Shown here: one piece after another, positions 5,466-6,547 of the stretch
Layout of the letters: each line of letters starts with the position of its first letter
How positions within the stretch are numbered: the stretch's first letter is position 1
DNA from: Spirochaetota bacterium
Lineage (GTDB): Bacteria > Spirochaetota > Spirochaetia > SZUA-6
Direction: 5' to 3'
DNA length: 6,547 nt
Assembly: GCA_003641675.1 (NCBI GenBank)
Contig: QNBI01000121.1
Coordinates: 1-6,547, forward strand
Made by a program: the position numbers and the translations under genes
Notes under the pieces: generated by a model
What the model was told of the DNA's origin: nothing
Database searches by the model: none
The model's input: only the letters and a program-made list of their open reading frames with translations

Positions 5466-6282
5466 TCATCTTCTCTCTCGGATGATACAGACTGTGCATT
5501 TTCTTTAAATCTCCGATCTCTACTCTTAAATATCTCTGCGTTGTACGCAAAGAAGCATGACCTAATAGTTTTGCAATATAGGTAATATCAACATGCTCAG
5601 ATAATAAATGACTCGCTATAGTTCTTCTGAATGTATAAAAAGTGATATGCTTATTCGTATCTATCTTTTTAGAAACATTCCCCATTACAGATTTATTAAT
5701 TGTAGCAATAGTAAAAGGATTGCCATTTACTGTTAAAAATAGATATCCTTTATCAGTATGTTTTCCTTTAAGCATGTATTTTCTTGCCTTTTCAAGATAA
5801 AGTTGAATGTAATAAGAAGCATACTGGCCTATAGGAACTATTCTTGATTTATTACCCTTGCCTTTAATAATAATTATAGTCTGTTCTTTTAAATCAACAT
5901 CCTGTATTTTAAGGTTACATAATTCTGTTGTCCTTAGTCCGCAGGCGTAAGCTAATTCCATAATAGCTCTATCCCTGATAGAAATAGGATCAGTTAGTTT
6001 CATTTTAGAAAGAAGAGAAAATACTTCTTTTTCTGTTAAAATATTTCTTACAATTCTATATTCTTCTTTTGGCAGAGTAATGAAAGAAGCCGGATTCTTA
6101 AGCAAATAATCCTGTTTTACAAGAAACGAAAAGAATGCTCTTACTATAATGAGCTTAAGTATTTCATAATGTGGATAACCAGATATCTCCATTATTGTTT
6201 TTTCTGGATCACTTATTTTAGGAATTTCTTTAAGCTTTTTAAGGAGTATTGTATATTTCTGAATTTTATTATTTATTTCCAT
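5452..6282 (-). CDS. XerD-like tyrosine recombinase/integrase with Tyr in the HxxR box
   Basis: A 276-residue site-specific DNA recombinase of the XerC/D type. The catalytic domain is complete: Arg117 in ACGLRTTEL, Lys142 in KGKGNKSRIVP, Arg219 in YTFRRT, His242 in LLGHAS, and the nucleophile Tyr251 in TTQRYL. The spacing matches E. coli XerD closely. Two departures are seen. The first His of the HxxR box is Tyr216, and the next conserved His (RHT) is Arg220. The N-terminal core-binding domain is about 30 residues shorter than in XerD, although the helix FFSFLVKQDYLLKNP (50-64) is normal. The extra segment near the third patch that marks integron integrases is absent, so this is not IntI. An in-frame stop lies two codons upstream, fixing the start at this ATG or later. 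No Shine-Dalgarno sequence is present. The gene begins about 22 bases after an attC-like site. Confidence 0.9.
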   Translation of the reverse strand: MEINNKIQKYTILLKKLKEIPKISDPEKTIMEISGYPHYEILKLIIVRAFFSFLVKQDYLLKNPASFITLPKEEYRIVRNILTEKEVFSLLSKMKLTDPISIRDRAIMELAYACGLRTTELCNLKIQDVDLKEQTIIIIKGKGNKSRIVPIGQYASYYIQLYLEKARKYMLKGKHTDKGYLFLTVNGNPFTIATINKSVMGNVSKKIDTNKHITFYTFRRTIASHLLSEHVDITYIAKLLGHASLRTTQRYLRVEIGDLKKMHSLYHPREKMNVKR

Positions 6283-6303
6283 TTTTTAGTCACACTTTTT
6301 ACA

Positions 6304-6434
6304 TTATAACGCCTCTATTCACTTGCTTTGAGCGATGGCACGCGTTTTTGCTTCGCCAACATAATACCACATCCCAAATAGATTTGCAAAAACCGTGACA
6401 GAGCGAAAAAGTCAAGTGCAATGGTTTGTTCAAG
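6304..6434 (-). other. attC-like recombination site (integron cassette site)
   Basis: A ~131-bp imperfect palindrome. On the minus strand it begins (C)TTGAACAAACC and ends GAGGCGTTATAA, so the outer bases AAC (6428-6430) and GTT (6308-6310) pair, as in attC R''/R'. Inner pairing: CACTTG (6320-6325) with CAAGTG (6413-6418), CACG (6339-6342) with CGTG (6394-6397), and GTTTTTGC (6344-6351) with GCAAAAAC (6386-6393). Unpaired extra bases occur (for example 6343 and 6412), and a 34-base central loop (6352-6385) would be the variable terminal structure. The AACAAAC start, GGCGTTA end and length recall the Vibrio cholerae repeats. The R' core GTTATAA departs from GTTRRRY. Orientation would place a preceding gene at higher coordinates and the recombinase gene just after the site. 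A different kind of palindromic element cannot be excluded. Confidence 0.6.
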
Positions 6435-6437
6435 TAA

Positions 6438-6450
6438 GCCGCTTCGCGGC
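6438..6450. repeat. GC-rich mini-hairpin beside the attC-like site
   Basis: GCCGC-TTC-GCGGC on the plus strand; the minus strand contains GCGAAGC, a sequence known to form an exceptionally stable single-stranded DNA hairpin. It is the most GC-rich spot in this AT-rich end and lies a few bases outside the attC-like site. No U-tract follows on either strand, so it is a poor intrinsic terminator. Confidence 0.4.
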
Positions 6451-6474
6451 CGGAAGAAAACTCATATTTATTAA

Positions 6475-6546
6475 TTATAACAGACATCTATAACTGCTTC
6501 TATCTTTTTTATTTAACTGTAGTTTTCCTCTAAAATATTCCTGATA
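6475..6546 (-). CDS. Possible C-terminal end of a gene running off the window
   Basis: This is the only minus-strand frame still open at the right edge of the window, giving 23 codons before a TAA at 6475-6477. The residues are polar and basic, including YQEYFRGKLQLNKKDR. It ends about 40 bases before the attC-like site, where the gene of the preceding cassette would end. A frame this short can stay open by chance, and no family can be assigned. Confidence 0.3.
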   Translation of the reverse strand, partial: YQEYFRGKLQLNKKDRSSYRCLL

Positions 6547-6547
6547 A

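Noticed and set aside
5452..6282. Recombinase considered as the integron integrase IntI
   Set aside because: It lacks the extra segment near the third patch that distinguishes IntI from XerC/D; the catalytic domain aligns to XerD without such an insertion.
6299..6487. 62-codon minus-strand ORF running through the attC-like site
   Set aside because: Most of its length (from LNKPLHLT on) is translation of the palindrome itself, so it is taken as a shadow of the recombination site.

Overview
The window is an AT-rich bacterial segment of about 6.5 kb. It carries six gene products that can be defended and several weaker ones. The organism cannot be fixed from the sequence. A large lipobox protein with Asn after the lipid-anchored Cys fits a cell with an outer membrane. 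The ROK-kinase/D-lyxose-isomerase pair and the style of the lipoprotein would fit a spirochaete or a similar host lineage, but that is a guess.

Layout: (1) positions 41-1504, minus strand, encode a 487-residue lipoprotein of unknown function. (2) A divergent intergenic region (1505-1693) holds a plausible promoter for it and a dyad. (3) Positions 1694-3405, plus strand, are a two-gene sugar operon: a ROK kinase whose zinc cysteines are all replaced, then a D-lyxose/D-mannose isomerase of the cupin fold, joined by a TAATG stop/start overlap. Together they could take D-mannose to fructose and then to a fructose phosphate. (4) Positions 3540-3918 hold a short exported protein behind a promoter with a perfect 18-bp palindrome. 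The protein may lack its C-terminus, and the 310 bases after it look like decayed coding DNA. (5) Positions 4526-5021, minus strand, are a compact type II toxin-antitoxin operon (Phd/YefM-like antitoxin, RelE/ParE-like toxin) with an extended -10 promoter and a palindromic operator candidate. (6) Positions 5385-6546, minus strand, resemble the edge of an integron cassette array. They contain a possible gene tail at the window edge, a ~131-bp attC-like imperfect palindrome, and a XerD-like tyrosine recombinase that starts about 22 bases after the attC-like site, followed by an overlapping 26-codon ORF.

The most interesting part is the right end. The attC-like element has an AACAAAC start, a GGCGTTATA end, complementary inner arms with extra unpaired bases and a 34-base loop, and a non-IntI tyrosine recombinase directly behind it. 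A recombinase carried as a cassette, or sitting at the last attC of an array, would deserve a check. The toxin-antitoxin pair with its own promoter is the kind of cargo often found in such arrays, but no second attC-like site was found around it.
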